The notes: generated by a model not told the origin, from the letters alone. Counted from the stretch's first letter, positions 24,766-33,944 are shown. The stretch: DNA of 64,000 nt from Symbiobacterium sp040797425 (GCF_040797425.1 NZ_JBFNEH010000008.1:24055-88054), one strand, 5' to 3'. Made by a program: numbers and translations.

Positions 24766-25724
24766 GCCACTCCCTCCCGCGCCAGGTCGAGCACCGCTTC
24801 CACCGTGCCGGGGCCGCGTCGGCGGCTGAGCAGCACCGCCCGCTCGAAGGCCCCGGACTTGAGCAGACCGGCCACGGCGGGCCGCTTGCGGAGGTCGGCC
24901 AGCCCCGAACCGTGGGCCGTCACCAGCACGGCCACGCCGGCGTGCAGCGCCTCCATCAGAGCCTCCGCGTCCTCGGGCCGCCCCACCTCGTCCGCCGCCA
25001 CCACCTGCGGCGACAGCGACCGGATGAGGAGCATCAGCCCCTCCGCCTTCGGGCACCCGTCCAGCACGTCCGTGCGTGGCCCCACGTCCCGCTGGGGCAC
25101 CCCGCCCCGGCAGCCGGCCACCTCGGAACGCTCGTCCACCAGGCCGACCTTCAGCCCCGGCAGGCCCAGGCGGGGGACGCCGGTGGAGAGCTGCCGCACC
25201 AGGTCGCGCAGCATGGTGGTCTTGCCCGCCTGGGGCGGCGAGATCAGGAGGGTGGAGAGGAAGCGCCCGCCTCGCACCAGATGCGGCAGAAGCGGGTCCG
25301 CCGCCCCGGGCACCTCCCGGGCGACGCGGATGTTCAGGCTGGCCACCTGCTTCAGGGTCCGGATGCGTCCGCCCTCCGTCACGGCCCGGCCGCAGAGCCC
25401 CACCCGGTGGCCCCCCTCGAGCGTGAGGAAGCCGCTGCGCACCTCCTCCTCCCAGGCGTAGACGGAGCCCCTGGCCATCAGCTGGAAGGTGCGGAACAGG
25501 TCGTCCTGCGTGGCCCGCTCTGCCCGGGCAGGGTCGGCGGTCAGGTGCCCGCCGGGTGCGATGAAGGCATCGCCCCCCAGGTAGACCAACTGAATCGGCC
25601 GCTCGGCCCGCACCCGAATCTCTTCCAGCGGCCCGAGCAGCGCCGGCACCGCCCGCCGCACGAGCTCCGCCAGGCGGGGGGCCATGAGGGGCAGGATCTC
25701 CCGTTCCAGCGCCCCCGGCACCAT
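24762..25724 (-). CDS. spoIIIAA: Stage III sporulation protein AA (ATPase)
   Basis: SpoIIIAA is the AAA/secretion-type ATPase that powers the SpoIIIA channel. The 320-residue product carries EEIRVRAERPIQL, the RGSVYAWEEEVRSGFLT region, Walker A (PPQAGKTTMLRDL), VGLVDERSEVAG, and Walker B-like VVAADEVGRPEDAEAL. A GGGGGGAGGAG site precedes the ATG. As the first spoIIIA gene it has a sigma-E type promoter immediately upstream. Confidence 0.96.
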   Translation of the reverse strand: MVPGALEREILPLMAPRLAELVRRAVPALLGPLEEIRVRAERPIQLVYLGGDAFIAPGGHLTADPARAERATQDDLFRTFQLMARGSVYAWEEEVRSGFLTLEGGHRVGLCGRAVTEGGRIRTLKQVASLNIRVAREVPGAADPLLPHLVRGGRFLSTLLISPPQAGKTTMLRDLVRQLSTGVPRLGLPGLKVGLVDERSEVAGCRGGVPQRDVGPRTDVLDGCPKAEGLMLLIRSLSPQVVAADEVGRPEDAEALMEALHAGVAVLVTAHGSGLADLRKRPAVAGLLKSGAFERAVLLSRRRGPGTVEAVLDLAREGVA

Positions 25725-25750
25725 CGCTCCTCCCCCCTTTCTGCTGAGGA

Positions 25751-25779
25751 ATGCTATGCCAGCCTGTCCCGCGTTATGA
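25751..25779 (-). promoter_or_regulatory. Sigma-E type promoter for spoIIIA
   Basis: On the minus strand TCATAAC (25779-25773) is followed after exactly 14 bases by CATAGCAT (25758-25751), close to the mother-cell sigma-E consensus (about TCATATT, 13-15 bases, CATACAAT). It lies 27 bases before the spoIIIAA start in a 130-bp gap. The B. subtilis spoIIIA operon is sigma-E dependent. Confidence 0.65.
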
Positions 25780-25854
25780 GAACCCGCGCGGGGGAAGATA
25801 ACAGAACGAGGCAGGCTGTACGCCCGCCTCGAGAGCCGCGCCCGCTGTCTTCTT

Positions 25855-26259
25855 CTAGTCGTCCTCGTCGGCCTCCATCCGGCAGCCGCAGACCGGGCAC
25901 GTCACCTCCAGTTCATCGGATGCCATCTGCCCGGCGCTTGCGCCCACCGTCTCACCGCACTCGGGGCACCGGATCATGGACACACCGTCCTCATCCTCCA
26001 CCAGCGCCGCCTCGGGGACGAAGATGACCTCCTGGTCGTTGTAGACCTCGGCCTCCACGGCCGACAGGTCGTCGTCCATCTCGTCGACATAATCGGCCAG
26101 CTGGCCGTGAAACTCGGCGAGTTCGCCCAGCTCCGCCGCGAACTCGTCGAGCACCTCGAGGATGCCGCTCAGGACCCGGCCCTCCGCGCTGCCGACGTCC
26201 AGATCCAGCCCCTCCGCGAGACCCTGCAGGTAGGCCACTCGGGAACGAAGGTCGTTCAT
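25855..26259 (-). CDS. CD1247 N-terminal domain protein with zinc ribbon
   Basis: The 134-residue acidic protein begins MNDLRSRVAYLQGLAEGLDL and continues with GRVLSGILEVLDEFAAEL, which matches the small Firmicute family named after CD1247. The N-terminal two thirds are helical, probably coiled-coil. The C-terminus has a zinc ribbon (RCPECGETV and VTCPVCGCRM). GGAGGAG precedes the ATG. The function is unknown. Its usual location between efp and spoIIIAA suggests a link to sporulation or envelope control, but this is inference. Confidence 0.8.
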   Translation of the reverse strand: MNDLRSRVAYLQGLAEGLDLDVGSAEGRVLSGILEVLDEFAAELGELAEFHGQLADYVDEMDDDLSAVEAEVYNDQEVIFVPEAALVEDEDGVSMIRCPECGETVGASAGQMASDELEVTCPVCGCRMEADEDD

Positions 26260-26377
26260 CCTGTGCTCCTCCTTCCGCAAGCATGGTCTCCCGCAGTAGT
26301 CTGCCCCGGTTGACCGGAAAACACAACAAGGCGAACGCACACTCGCGCTCGCCTTGCGTTCCGTCGAACACTCGCTC

Positions 26378-26935
26378 TTACGCCCGCGACAGGTACTCGC
26401 CCGTGCGGGTGTCGATCTTCAGCACGTCGCCCACGTTGACGAAGAGCGGCACCTGCACCACGTAGCCCGTCTCCAGCTTGGCCGGCTTGTAGGTACCGGT
26501 AGCGGTGTCGCCCTTGAACCCGGGCTCCGTCTCCACGACCTTCAGCTCGACGGTGTTGGGCAGATCAACGCCGATGATCCGGCCGTTCCAGGTGACGATC
26601 TGCACCAGCATGTTCTCCAGCAGGAAGTTCGGCGCGTTGCCCACCTGGTCGCGGGTGAGTTCGACCTGCTCGTAGGTCTCCGTGTTCATGAAGACGTACG
26701 AGCCCTGGTTCTCGTAGAGGTACTGGTACTCCCGCCGCTCCACGTTGGCCAGGGGCACCTTCTCGCCGGCGCGGAAGGTGGTCTCGATCACGCCGCCCGT
26801 CAGCACGTTCTTCAACTTCGTGCGCACGAAGGCCGCCCCCTTGCCGGGCTTCACATGCAGGAACTCGATCACCTGATAGACCGTGCCGTCCATCTCAATG
26901 GTCACGCCGTTCCGGAGATCGTTAACGGAAATCAC
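26378..26935 (-). CDS. efp: Elongation factor P
   Basis: EF-P rescues ribosomes stalled at polyproline stretches. The 185-residue product (GTG start, VISVNDLRNG, with GGAGGGG upstream) has exactly the family length. Domain I carries the modified-Lys loop HVKPGKGAAFVRT. The C-terminal OB domain ends VGDVLKIDTRTGEYLSRA. The many Pro-rich linkers encoded in this window give it obvious targets. It lies downstream of pepQ, as in other Firmicutes. Confidence 0.97.
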   Translation of the reverse strand: MISVNDLRNGVTIEMDGTVYQVIEFLHVKPGKGAAFVRTKLKNVLTGGVIETTFRAGEKVPLANVERREYQYLYENQGSYVFMNTETYEQVELTRDQVGNAPNFLLENMLVQIVTWNGRIIGVDLPNTVELKVVETEPGFKGDTATGTYKPAKLETGYVVQVPLFVNVGDVLKIDTRTGEYLSRA

Positions 26936-27013
26936 TGGTCTGTCCCCTCCGCTCAACGGTTTGCGCCAGAATCTCTTTCACGCCCCTGCCGAGGGGGCGA
27001 ATACCGAACAGCC

Positions 27014-28090
27014 TTACAGAATCAGAAGTTCCTTGGGCGTGCGTGTCAAGACCTCCGCCCCCGACTCGGTAACCAGCAGCATGTCCTCAATCCGCACGCC
27101 GCCCCAGCCCGGCAGGTAGATGCCCGGCTCGATGGTGACGACCATTCCCGGCTGCAGCACCACATCGCCGCCCCGCTGGCTCACCCGCGGCCCCTCGTGG
27201 ATAAACCGTCCCACGCCGTGGCCGGTGCCGTGGCCGAAGTACTCGCCGTAGCCGCGCTCCTTGATGTAGCTGCGGCAGACGTCGTCCAGTTCCTTGCCGG
27301 TGATGCCCGGCCGGCAGGCCGCAACGCCCCGCTTCTGCGCCTCCAGGACAATGCTGTAGATCTCCCGCTGCTTGTCCGTAGGTTCCCCCACGACGACCGT
27401 GCGAGTCATGTCTGAGCAGTAGCCTTCGTAGAGGGCGCCGAAATCGAAGGTGACCAGGTCGCCGGCGGCGATGGCCTTGTCGCTGGGCCGCCCGTGGGGC
27501 AGCGACGAGCGCACGCCCGAGACCACGATGGTCTCGAAGGCCACGCCTTCCGCGCCCAGTTTCTTCATGCGATACTCCAGCTCGGCCGCCAGGTCGCGCT
27601 CCACCGCACCAGGCTTCACCAGCGGCAGGATCTGGGCGAAGGCCTCGTCGGCAATCTCCGCCGCCCGCCTCATCCGGGCAATCTCCGTCTGATCCTTCAC
27701 CATGCGGAGCGTCTCCACCAGTCCGGTGACCGAGACCCACTCGCAGCCGGAAACCGCCTGCCTGTAAGTCTGGAACTGGTCCACCGTCAGGTGGTCGCCC
27801 TCGTAGCCGATGCGCTTCAGCCCGAACTCGTCCACCAGCCGGGCGATCAGGGCCTCGTCGGTGGACTCGGGCTTCATCACCTGAAAGGCAGGCGCCTGTG
27901 CCGCCGCCTGCTCCGTGTAGCGGAAGTCGGTGATCAGCACCGCCCGCTCAGGGGTGATCAGGAGCACGCCGGCGCTGCCGGTGAAGCCGCTGAGATACGC
28001 CCGGTTCTCGGGCTTGACAACCACCAGCCCGTCGAGGCCGCGCTCGGCCAGCGCTGCCCTGAGGCGGGCGATTCGGTCCTCCGCCATCAT
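27014..28090 (-). CDS. pepQ: Xaa-Pro peptidase (M24, YqhT-like)
   Basis: The 358-residue product is an M24 metallopeptidase that cuts bonds next to proline. The N-terminal creatinase domain (residues 1-130, LSGFTGSAGVLL) is followed by the pita-bread domain. The five metal ligands are visible: Asp in VTFDFGALYEG, Asp in YCSDMTRT, His in GHGTGHGVGRFIHEGP, Glu in TIEPGIYLPGW, and Glu in RIEDMLLVTE. It sits between aroQ and efp, a conserved trio. Whether it acts as an aminopeptidase or a dipeptidase cannot be told from sequence. Confidence 0.94.
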   Translation of the reverse strand: MMAEDRIARLRAALAERGLDGLVVVKPENRAYLSGFTGSAGVLLITPERAVLITDFRYTEQAAAQAPAFQVMKPESTDEALIARLVDEFGLKRIGYEGDHLTVDQFQTYRQAVSGCEWVSVTGLVETLRMVKDQTEIARMRRAAEIADEAFAQILPLVKPGAVERDLAAELEYRMKKLGAEGVAFETIVVSGVRSSLPHGRPSDKAIAAGDLVTFDFGALYEGYCSDMTRTVVVGEPTDKQREIYSIVLEAQKRGVAACRPGITGKELDDVCRSYIKERGYGEYFGHGTGHGVGRFIHEGPRVSQRGGDVVLQPGMVVTIEPGIYLPGWGGVRIEDMLLVTESGAEVLTRTPKELLIL

Positions 28091-28099
28091 CGATCCCCC

Positions 28100-28543
28100 C
28101 TAGCTGCGTCCGGCCTGGAGCAGGTTCACCAGAGCCCGGAGACCGAGCCGGTACGAATCCGCCCCGAAGCCGGCGATGGTGCCGGCCGCCACCGGGGCGA
28201 TGACAGACCGGTGCCGGAACGGCTCACGTTTGTAGATGTTGGAGAGGTGCACCTCCACCACAGGCAGGCCCACCGCGGCGACAGCGTCGCGGATGGCCAG
28301 GGAGTAGTGGGTGAAGGCGCCTGGGTTGATCAGGATGCCGTCGTAGCGGCCGCGGGCGGCGTGGATGGCGTCGATGATCGCCCCCTCGTGGTTGGACTGG
28401 AAGGCGTCCACCTCGGCCCCCAGCTCCGCCCCCAGGCTGCGGAGGGCGCCGTCGATTTCCGCCAGGGTGACGGAACCGTAGACCTCGGGCTCACGCGTGC
28501 CCAGGAGGTTCAGGTTCGGCCCGTGGATGACCAGGATCCGCAT
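28100..28543 (-). CDS. aroQ: Type II 3-dehydroquinate dehydratase
   Basis: AroQ dehydrates 3-dehydroquinate in the shikimate pathway. The 147-residue product has the active-site opening HGPNLNLLGTREPEVYG (Tyr and Arg on the lid), QSNHEGAIID, INPGAFTHYS and VEVHLSNIYKREPFRH with the catalytic His. It starts the aroQ-pepQ-efp run, 9 bases before pepQ. Confidence 0.97.
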   Translation of the reverse strand: MRILVIHGPNLNLLGTREPEVYGSVTLAEIDGALRSLGAELGAEVDAFQSNHEGAIIDAIHAARGRYDGILINPGAFTHYSLAIRDAVAAVGLPVVEVHLSNIYKREPFRHRSVIAPVAAGTIAGFGADSYRLGLRALVNLLQAGRS

Positions 28544-28634
28544 CAGGCGCTAACCTCCTCCGCATCCAAAACCTGCATTATCGTACCAGAATATCGCACC
28601 GGCGCGCAAGGGGCGCCGCGGTGCCGGGCGGGGC

Positions 28635-29837
28635 CTACGGGAAGAGCAGGCTGATGTGCCGCAGCGGGATGACGCCCGCCACCAGCAGCAACGCCAGCAC
28701 GAGGACGGCCGGCATGGCGATGCGGCGCCAGCCGCCCCGCTCCCCGGGCACGCCGGCCACGAACGCCGCGGCAAGGCCGCCCAGAAAACCGCCGAAGTGG
28801 GCGTAGTTGTCCACCCGGGCATAGACGAGGCCGAACAGCAGGTTGATCGCCACCGGCATCAGGATGCCGTACCAGTCGACCCGCCGGTGCCGGACCGTGG
28901 TGGCGAAGTAGACCAGGGCCCCCATCAGCCCCAGGATGGCCCCGGAGGCGCCCACGCTGAGCACCCACGAGGGCCTCAGGGCGGCGGACGCCGCGCCGCC
29001 TGCAACGCCGGCCACCATATAAATGAAGAGCATGCGCCCGGAACCGTAGGCCGCCTCGATGTAGCGGCCCACCTGCCACAGGGCCCACATGTTGAAGGCC
29101 AGGTGCATGGCGTTGCCATGGAGGAAAAGGTGGCTGAGCAGCCGCCACTGCTGGGTGCGCTCGAGCAGGGTGAGCACGCTGAAGTTCGCACCCCACAGCA
29201 CCAGGGCCTGCGCGTCGGGGCCGTCGACCAGCGCCGGCAGGCCGCCGCCCTGCAGTACGGTCCAGAGGTAGTACGCGCTGGTCAGCGCCAGGATGACCCG
29301 TGTGGCGGGAAAGTCGTGGGGAGCGATCCACCGGCGCACCTGCACGGGCCCCTGCCCCCGCGCCCACTGCGCCGCCGGGGCGGCCGGCGGCTCGGGCACC
29401 TCGGTGAGGATGCGCGCAATCTCGGGGTCAACCGGGGGAAAGCCCTTGTGCTGGTCCAGCAGCCCCACGTCCAGGTCGGCGCTCCAGGGGAGCACCCCCC
29501 ACCTGCCCTCCGGATCCTGCTCCCGCAGGGAGGCGACGGCGGCCGCCTCCTCCTCCGTGACCGGACGGTCGAAGGGAAAGAGCAAGATCAGTTGCCACGA
29601 CTCCTCCCCCCGGCGGTCCCGCACCCAGGCGGCGCAGTCCCGCACCAGCGCCTCCCGCTCCTCCTGCGCCTCCAGGTTCAGGCCAGACGGAAGGGCCAGG
29701 AGGAGCAGGCCCCACGGCTCCTTCCGGGAGACCGCCAGGGAGAGCCGCGGCTCCAGGTCCGCGGGCACCGGGGCTGGGGCGAAGCCCAGCCCGGCCAGTT
29801 GCTGCGATACCGTGTTGACGTATGCTGCGTAGTTCAC
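28635..29837 (-). CDS. Rhomboid family intramembrane protease
   Basis: The 400-residue product has a soluble N-terminal domain of about 185 residues, rich in Glu and Trp. A six- to seven-helix rhomboid domain follows. Catalytic features are HGNAMHLAFNMWAL in helix 2, the nucleophile in VGASGAILGLMGAL, and the His in NYAHFGGFLGGL. The large N-terminal domain recalls GluP of B. subtilis. The GTG start has GGAGGTG upstream. It follows kbl and precedes aroQ on the minus strand. Confidence 0.93.
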   Translation of the reverse strand: MNYAAYVNTVSQQLAGLGFAPAPVPADLEPRLSLAVSRKEPWGLLLLALPSGLNLEAQEEREALVRDCAAWVRDRRGEESWQLILLFPFDRPVTEEEAAAVASLREQDPEGRWGVLPWSADLDVGLLDQHKGFPPVDPEIARILTEVPEPPAAPAAQWARGQGPVQVRRWIAPHDFPATRVILALTSAYYLWTVLQGGGLPALVDGPDAQALVLWGANFSVLTLLERTQQWRLLSHLFLHGNAMHLAFNMWALWQVGRYIEAAYGSGRMLFIYMVAGVAGGAASAALRPSWVLSVGASGAILGLMGALVYFATTVRHRRVDWYGILMPVAINLLFGLVYARVDNYAHFGGFLGGLAAAFVAGVPGERGGWRRIAMPAVLVLALLLVAGVIPLRHISLLFP

Positions 29838-29894
29838 GACCCACCTCCAAGCCGGGCCCGGCTCATCGCAGCTCGGGCCCGAACGGATTTGCAG

Positions 29895-31076
29895 TCACGG
29901 GATGAGCCCCAGTTCCCGGCCCACCTTGGCGAAGGCGGCCAGGGCCTCGTCCAGGTCGGCCCGGGTGTGCGCCGCGGTGACGATGGTGCGGACCCGCGCC
30001 CTGCCCCGCGGCACGGTCGGATAGGCAATGCCCTGCGCGAAGACGCCCTCTTCGAGGAGCCGGTCGGAGAAGCGCATGGCCTTCACCTCGTCGCCCACGA
30101 TCACGGGCGTGATCGGGGTCTGGGAATGGCCGGTGTCGAAGCCGAGATCGATCAGCCCCTGCTTGAAGTAGCGCGTGTTCTCCCACAGCCGCTCGATCCG
30201 CTCCGGCTCCTGCTCCATGATCTCGATGGCCTTGAGGCAGGCCGCCGCCACTCCCGGGGGATGGGAGGTCGAGAACAGGAACGGACGGCCCTTGTGCCAG
30301 AGCAGCTCGATCAGCGCCCGCGGGCCGGCCACGTAGCCGCCCAGCACGCCCACGGCTTTCGACAGCGTGCCTACCTGCACGGTCACCCGGTCGCTGAGAC
30401 CGTAGTGGTGCACCGTGCCCCGGCCGTTCTGCCCCAGCACGCCGGAGCCGTGGGCGTCGTCGACGTAGGTCATGCAGCCGTGCTTCTCGGCCAGCTCCAC
30501 GATGGCGGGCAGCGGGGCGATGTCGCCGTCCATCGAGAAGACGCCGTCGGTGATGATCAGCCGCCGCCGGTACTGGCCGTCGCTCTCCTTCAGCACCCGC
30601 GCCAGGTCGTCCATGTCGGCGTGCCTGTACCGCAGGATCTTCGCCTTCGACAGCCGGCAGCCGTCGATGATGGAGGCGTGGTTCAGTTCGTCCGAGATCA
30701 CGGCGTCGCCCTCGCCCACCAGCACCGGGATCACGCCGGAGTTACAGGTAAAGCCCGACTGGAAGACCACGGCGGCCTCGGTGTGCTTGAACTCCGCCAG
30801 CTTCCGCTCCAGCTGATTGTGAATCGTCATGGTGCCGATGATCGTGCGCACCGCGCCCGACCCGGCGCCGTACTTCTCGGTCGCGGCGATCATCGCCTCC
30901 TTGAGGCGCGGGTCGTCCGCCAGGCCCAGGTAGTTGTTGCTGGAGAGGTTGATGACCTCCCGCCCGTCGATGACCGACCGGGGCCGCTGGGGCGACTGCA
31001 GCTCCTTCAGGGGGCGGTAGAGCCCGGCCTGCTTGAGGCTGTTCAGCTCCTCGACGAGGAAATCGGTCAGCGCCAT
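29895..31076 (-). CDS. kbl: Glycine C-acetyltransferase (2-amino-3-ketobutyrate CoA ligase)
   Basis: Kbl is a PLP enzyme that splits 2-amino-3-ketobutyrate with CoA into glycine and acetyl-CoA. The 393-residue product shows SNNYLGLADDP, DELNHASIIDGCRLS, ITDGVFSMDGDIAPL, YVDDAHGSGVLG and the PLP lysine in GTLSKAVGVLGGY. An AGGAGGTG site precedes the ATG. It starts 24 bases after tdh, so the two genes form the complete threonine-to-glycine pathway. Confidence 0.96.
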   Translation of the reverse strand: MALTDFLVEELNSLKQAGLYRPLKELQSPQRPRSVIDGREVINLSSNNYLGLADDPRLKEAMIAATEKYGAGSGAVRTIIGTMTIHNQLERKLAEFKHTEAAVVFQSGFTCNSGVIPVLVGEGDAVISDELNHASIIDGCRLSKAKILRYRHADMDDLARVLKESDGQYRRRLIITDGVFSMDGDIAPLPAIVELAEKHGCMTYVDDAHGSGVLGQNGRGTVHHYGLSDRVTVQVGTLSKAVGVLGGYVAGPRALIELLWHKGRPFLFSTSHPPGVAAACLKAIEIMEQEPERIERLWENTRYFKQGLIDLGFDTGHSQTPITPVIVGDEVKAMRFSDRLLEEGVFAQGIAYPTVPRGRARVRTIVTAAHTRADLDEALAAFAKVGRELGLIP

Positions 31077-31100
31077 GCGGATCCACCTCCTGTGCGGGTA

Positions 31101-32156
31101 TCACGCCTTCAGGTCGGGCACGAGCACGATCTTGCCGCTCCGGCCCGAACCCATCAGCTCCATGGCGGTATCCACCTGTTCCAGCGGCAGCCGGTGCGTG
31201 ATGAGCGGGCGCAGCCGCTCCGCCAGCCCGGCCCGGTAGAGCGAGCGCACCTGGTACCAGGTCTGCCACATCCGGCGCCCCGTAATGCCCTGCAGCACCA
31301 GGCCGCGCATGATCACGTCCGCCGCCAGGTCCAGCTCCAGCGGCCGGCCGGGAAGGCCCAGGAGCGAGATGCGGGCGCCGTTGCGGGCCGCCTTCAGGGC
31401 CTGCCGGATGGCCGAGGGATTGCCGGACATCTCCAGCACCACGTCCGCGCCGTAGCCCCGGGTCGCCCCCCGGACCACTTCCACCGGGTCCTCCCGCATG
31501 GGGTTGATCAGCAGGTCGGCGCCGAGCCGGCCCGCGAGCTCCAGCCGGTACTCGTTCACGTCCATGGCGATCACGATCTCGGCCCCGGCCATCTTCGCCA
31601 CGGGCACGGACATGATGCCGATGGGGCCGCAGCCGGTGACGAGCACCGACCGGGCGGTGAGGTCGCCGCTCAGGGCGGTGTGGACGGCGTTGCCCAGCGG
31701 CTCCTGGATGGACTGGAGTTCGAACGGGATGTCCTTGTCGTTGACCCAGACGTTCTGCTCCGGGATAGCCACATACTCGGCGAAGACGCCGTCGGTGTCC
31801 ACGCCCAGGATCCGGGTGTGCTCGCAGAGGTGGTACTCCCCTACCCGGCAGCGGGGGCACTGGTTGCAGACGATGTGGCTCTCCGCCGACACGTAGTCGC
31901 CCACCTTGCAGGCCGTCACCTCGCGGCCGACGGCCACCACCTCGCCGGCCAGTTCATGCCCGATCGTCAGCGGGGGCTTCACCCTCCCCGCAGCCCAGGG
32001 GTCCCAGGAGTAGATGTGGTAGTCCGTGCCGCAGATCGAGGCGGCCCGCACCCTCACGAGCACGTCCCGGGGCCCGACGGTGGGGATCGGAACCTGCTGC
32101 AGTGCTGCGCCAGGGCCGGCCTCCAGTTTCCGCAAAGCCCGCATCAACTCAGCCAC
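31101..32156 (-). CDS. tdh: L-threonine 3-dehydrogenase
   Basis: Tdh oxidises threonine to 2-amino-3-ketobutyrate with NAD. The 351-residue zinc-dependent MDR product has ASICGTDYHIYSWDPW (catalytic Cys), GHELAGEVVAVG, the structural four-Cys zinc site in CNQCPRCRVGEYHLC, the nucleotide motif VTGCGPIGIM, and IQEPLGNAVHTAL. The GTG start is preceded by GAGAGGGGTGG. It is the first gene of tdh-kbl. Confidence 0.95.
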   Translation of the reverse strand: MAELMRALRKLEAGPGAALQQVPIPTVGPRDVLVRVRAASICGTDYHIYSWDPWAAGRVKPPLTIGHELAGEVVAVGREVTACKVGDYVSAESHIVCNQCPRCRVGEYHLCEHTRILGVDTDGVFAEYVAIPEQNVWVNDKDIPFELQSIQEPLGNAVHTALSGDLTARSVLVTGCGPIGIMSVPVAKMAGAEIVIAMDVNEYRLELAGRLGADLLINPMREDPVEVVRGATRGYGADVVLEMSGNPSAIRQALKAARNGARISLLGLPGRPLELDLAADVIMRGLVLQGITGRRMWQTWYQVRSLYRAGLAERLRPLITHRLPLEQVDTAMELMGSGRSGKIVLVPDLKA

Positions 32157-32478
32157 AACGAACCACCCCTCTCCAGTGCGCCCGCCGGCGGCAGGTGCGA
32201 GTTGCCATATCCGTAACTACTGTATCCCAGTTATCACCTGGGCCGCAAGGGAGTGGCCCGCCGCGACCGCAGGAATCCGTCTGAAATTCTAGACACGCAT
32301 GGTCCAATGCTGGAAGGAATCCGACCGGCGGGCGGCTAATCATCACTGACCGCGGCACCGTTTGAGCAGCCGCGCCGGACGGGCGCCGGACGCCGTGCGT
32401 GGTGCCACCGCGCAGCCGGCCGCGGCGATTGCCGCACACTACGGGATGATGAAGCGCAAGCGAGGAGAGATCGGCCCG
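32157..32478. other. Divergent intergenic region tdh/thioesterase
   Basis: A gap of about 320 bp lies between divergent genes. On the tdh side it is AT-richer around 32205-32250 (GGATACAG and TTACGGATAT on the minus strand), a likely promoter zone, but no confident -35/-10 pair was found. On the thioesterase side only the ribosome-binding GAGGAG at 32462-32467 is clear. Confidence 0.4.
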
Positions 32479-32976
32479 ATGTACCAGGTGAACCCTTCCC
32501 TGCAGCCCAAGCCCTCCCGCCTGTCGGCCTGCGAGATGACCGAGCTGGTGATGCCCAACGACGCCAATCCGATGGGCAACATGCTGGGCGGGCGGCTGCT
32601 GCACCTGATGGACGTGGCGGCGGGCATCGCGGCGATGCGGCATGCCGGACGCCCCTGCGTCACCGCCTGCTTCGACTCGGTGGACTTCCTCACCCCTGTG
32701 CACATCGGGGAGGTCTGCATCCTGAAGGCCCGGGTGACGTGGACCGGCCGGACGTCCCTCGAAGTACAGGTGGACGTCTACTGCGAGTCGCCCACGGTGG
32801 GCGAGCGGCGCCACACCACCACCGCCTTCGCCTGCTTCGTGGCGCTGGACCCCGAGACCGGCAAGCCTGCACCCGTGCCGCCGCTTCTGCTCGAGACCGA
32901 GGAGGAACGGCAGGCCTTCGCGGAGGCCGAGGAGCGGCGGCGGCTGCGGCTCGCCCGGCGGGGGAGCACGTGCTGA
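32479..32976 (+). CDS. Acyl-CoA thioesterase (hot-dog fold)
   Basis: The 165-residue product starts MYQVNPSLQPKPS after GAGGAG. It is a YciA/BACH-type hot-dog thioesterase: MPNDANPMGNMLGGRLLHLMD carries the Asn/Asp region, followed by ACFDSVDFLTPVHIGEV and TWTGRTSLEVQVDVY in separate strands. Such enzymes hydrolyse medium- or long-chain acyl-CoA. The C-terminus is a highly charged Glu/Arg helix. It is convergent with the SDR gene and shares a terminator with it. Confidence 0.88.
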   Translation: MYQVNPSLQPKPSRLSACEMTELVMPNDANPMGNMLGGRLLHLMDVAAGIAAMRHAGRPCVTACFDSVDFLTPVHIGEVCILKARVTWTGRTSLEVQVDVYCESPTVGERRHTTTAFACFVALDPETGKPAPVPPLLLETEEERQAFAEAEERRRLRLARRGSTC

Positions 32977-32984
32977 ACGCGACA

Positions 32985-33009
32985 GGACCCGCCCCGAACG
33001 GGCGGGTCC
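32985..33009. terminator. Bidirectional terminator thioesterase/SDR
   Basis: A perfect 10-bp stem GGACCCGCCC/GGGCGGGTCC encloses CGAAC. It lies 9 bases past the thioesterase stop and 18 bases past the SDR stop on the other strand. Confidence 0.7.
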
Positions 33010-33026
33010 CGCTGTGTTCAGAGTGG

Positions 33027-33881
33027 CTAGTCGTCGCCGACCATCCGGTGTTCCTGCCCGGCCCGGGCATACCGCACCCCGGCGACGGCGCCGCCGTCCA
33101 CCAGCAGGTCGGTGCCCGTGATGAACGACGCCGCGGGGCTCACCAGGAACTCGACGACGGCCGCGATGTCGTCCGGGGTGCCAACGCGCCCCGTGCCCGA
33201 CGCGGCGATCATGGACCGGATCGCCTCGCCCGAGGGCCCGCTCAGCTCCTGCTGGCCCATGGGCGTGGAGATCAAGCCGGGGCTCACCGAGACCACGCGC
33301 GCACCCTTGCGGCCCCACGCCAGCGACGCCCACTGCACCCGCAGCTGGTTCGCCCGCTTGGCGATGCTGTAGGCCGCACCCCGGTCGAGCTGGGACGGGT
33401 CAAGGACGGGCAGCGAGGCCAGCTGCGCCGTGGGCGTGGTGGCGAGCTGCCATTCCACCTCTGGCGGCAGGGGGGCCATGGCGCCGGCCATGCTGGCGAT
33501 GCAGACGGCCACGGTGCCGGGCCCGGCGAGCCGGTAGAACTCGTCCAGCACCAGGGCGGTGCCGACCACGTCGACGGCCACCACGCGCTCAGGCGGCGCC
33601 TGCACCGGCGAGACGCCCGCCGTGTGTACCAGGTACCGGAACTTGCCCAGCCGTTCGACCGTCTCTGCCAGAGCGCGCACGGACTTGGGATCCGACACGT
33701 CCGTCCGCACGGCGTGGACGTCGTGTCCCTCGCCCTTCAGATGCGCCTCGGCCTGGGTCAGCACCTCCTCCGAGTAATCGGCGATGACGACCCGCCGGCC
33801 GGGACCTAGCCGCCGGGCGATGGCCAGGCCCATACCGCCCGCGCCAGTAATCGCAACAACCTCTTTCGGGAACTCCCGCAT
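33027..33881 (-). CDS. Short-chain dehydrogenase/reductase
   Basis: The 284-residue SDR starts MREFPKEVV after AAAGGGGGAG. It has TGAGGMGLAIARRL for cofactor binding, an Asp after the second strand (VIADYSEE) favouring NAD, CIASMAGAM in place of the usual NSS region, and the catalytic pair in AAYSIAKRANQ. An inserted segment (about residues 140-160) before the catalytic Tyr is longer than in classical SDRs. The C-terminus has GTDLLVDGG. The substrate is unknown. It stands alone under a clear promoter with dyads that suggest repression. Confidence 0.9.
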   Translation of the reverse strand: MREFPKEVVAITGAGGMGLAIARRLGPGRRVVIADYSEEVLTQAEAHLKGEGHDVHAVRTDVSDPKSVRALAETVERLGKFRYLVHTAGVSPVQAPPERVVAVDVVGTALVLDEFYRLAGPGTVAVCIASMAGAMAPLPPEVEWQLATTPTAQLASLPVLDPSQLDRGAAYSIAKRANQLRVQWASLAWGRKGARVVSVSPGLISTPMGQQELSGPSGEAIRSMIAASGTGRVGTPDDIAAVVEFLVSPAASFITGTDLLVDGGAVAGVRYARAGQEHRMVGDD

Positions 33882-33944
33882 ACGCTCTCCCCCTTTCGCA
33901 CAGACCAACATTCAGGAGAGTTCATCCGTCTACTGAGTACGACC

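Noticed and set aside
28656..32216. 1186-codon open frame on the plus strand
   Set aside because: It lies antisense to the rhomboid, kbl and tdh genes, has no ribosome-binding site or family resemblance, and its His/Arg/Pro-rich translation is typical of GC-rich antisense shadows.
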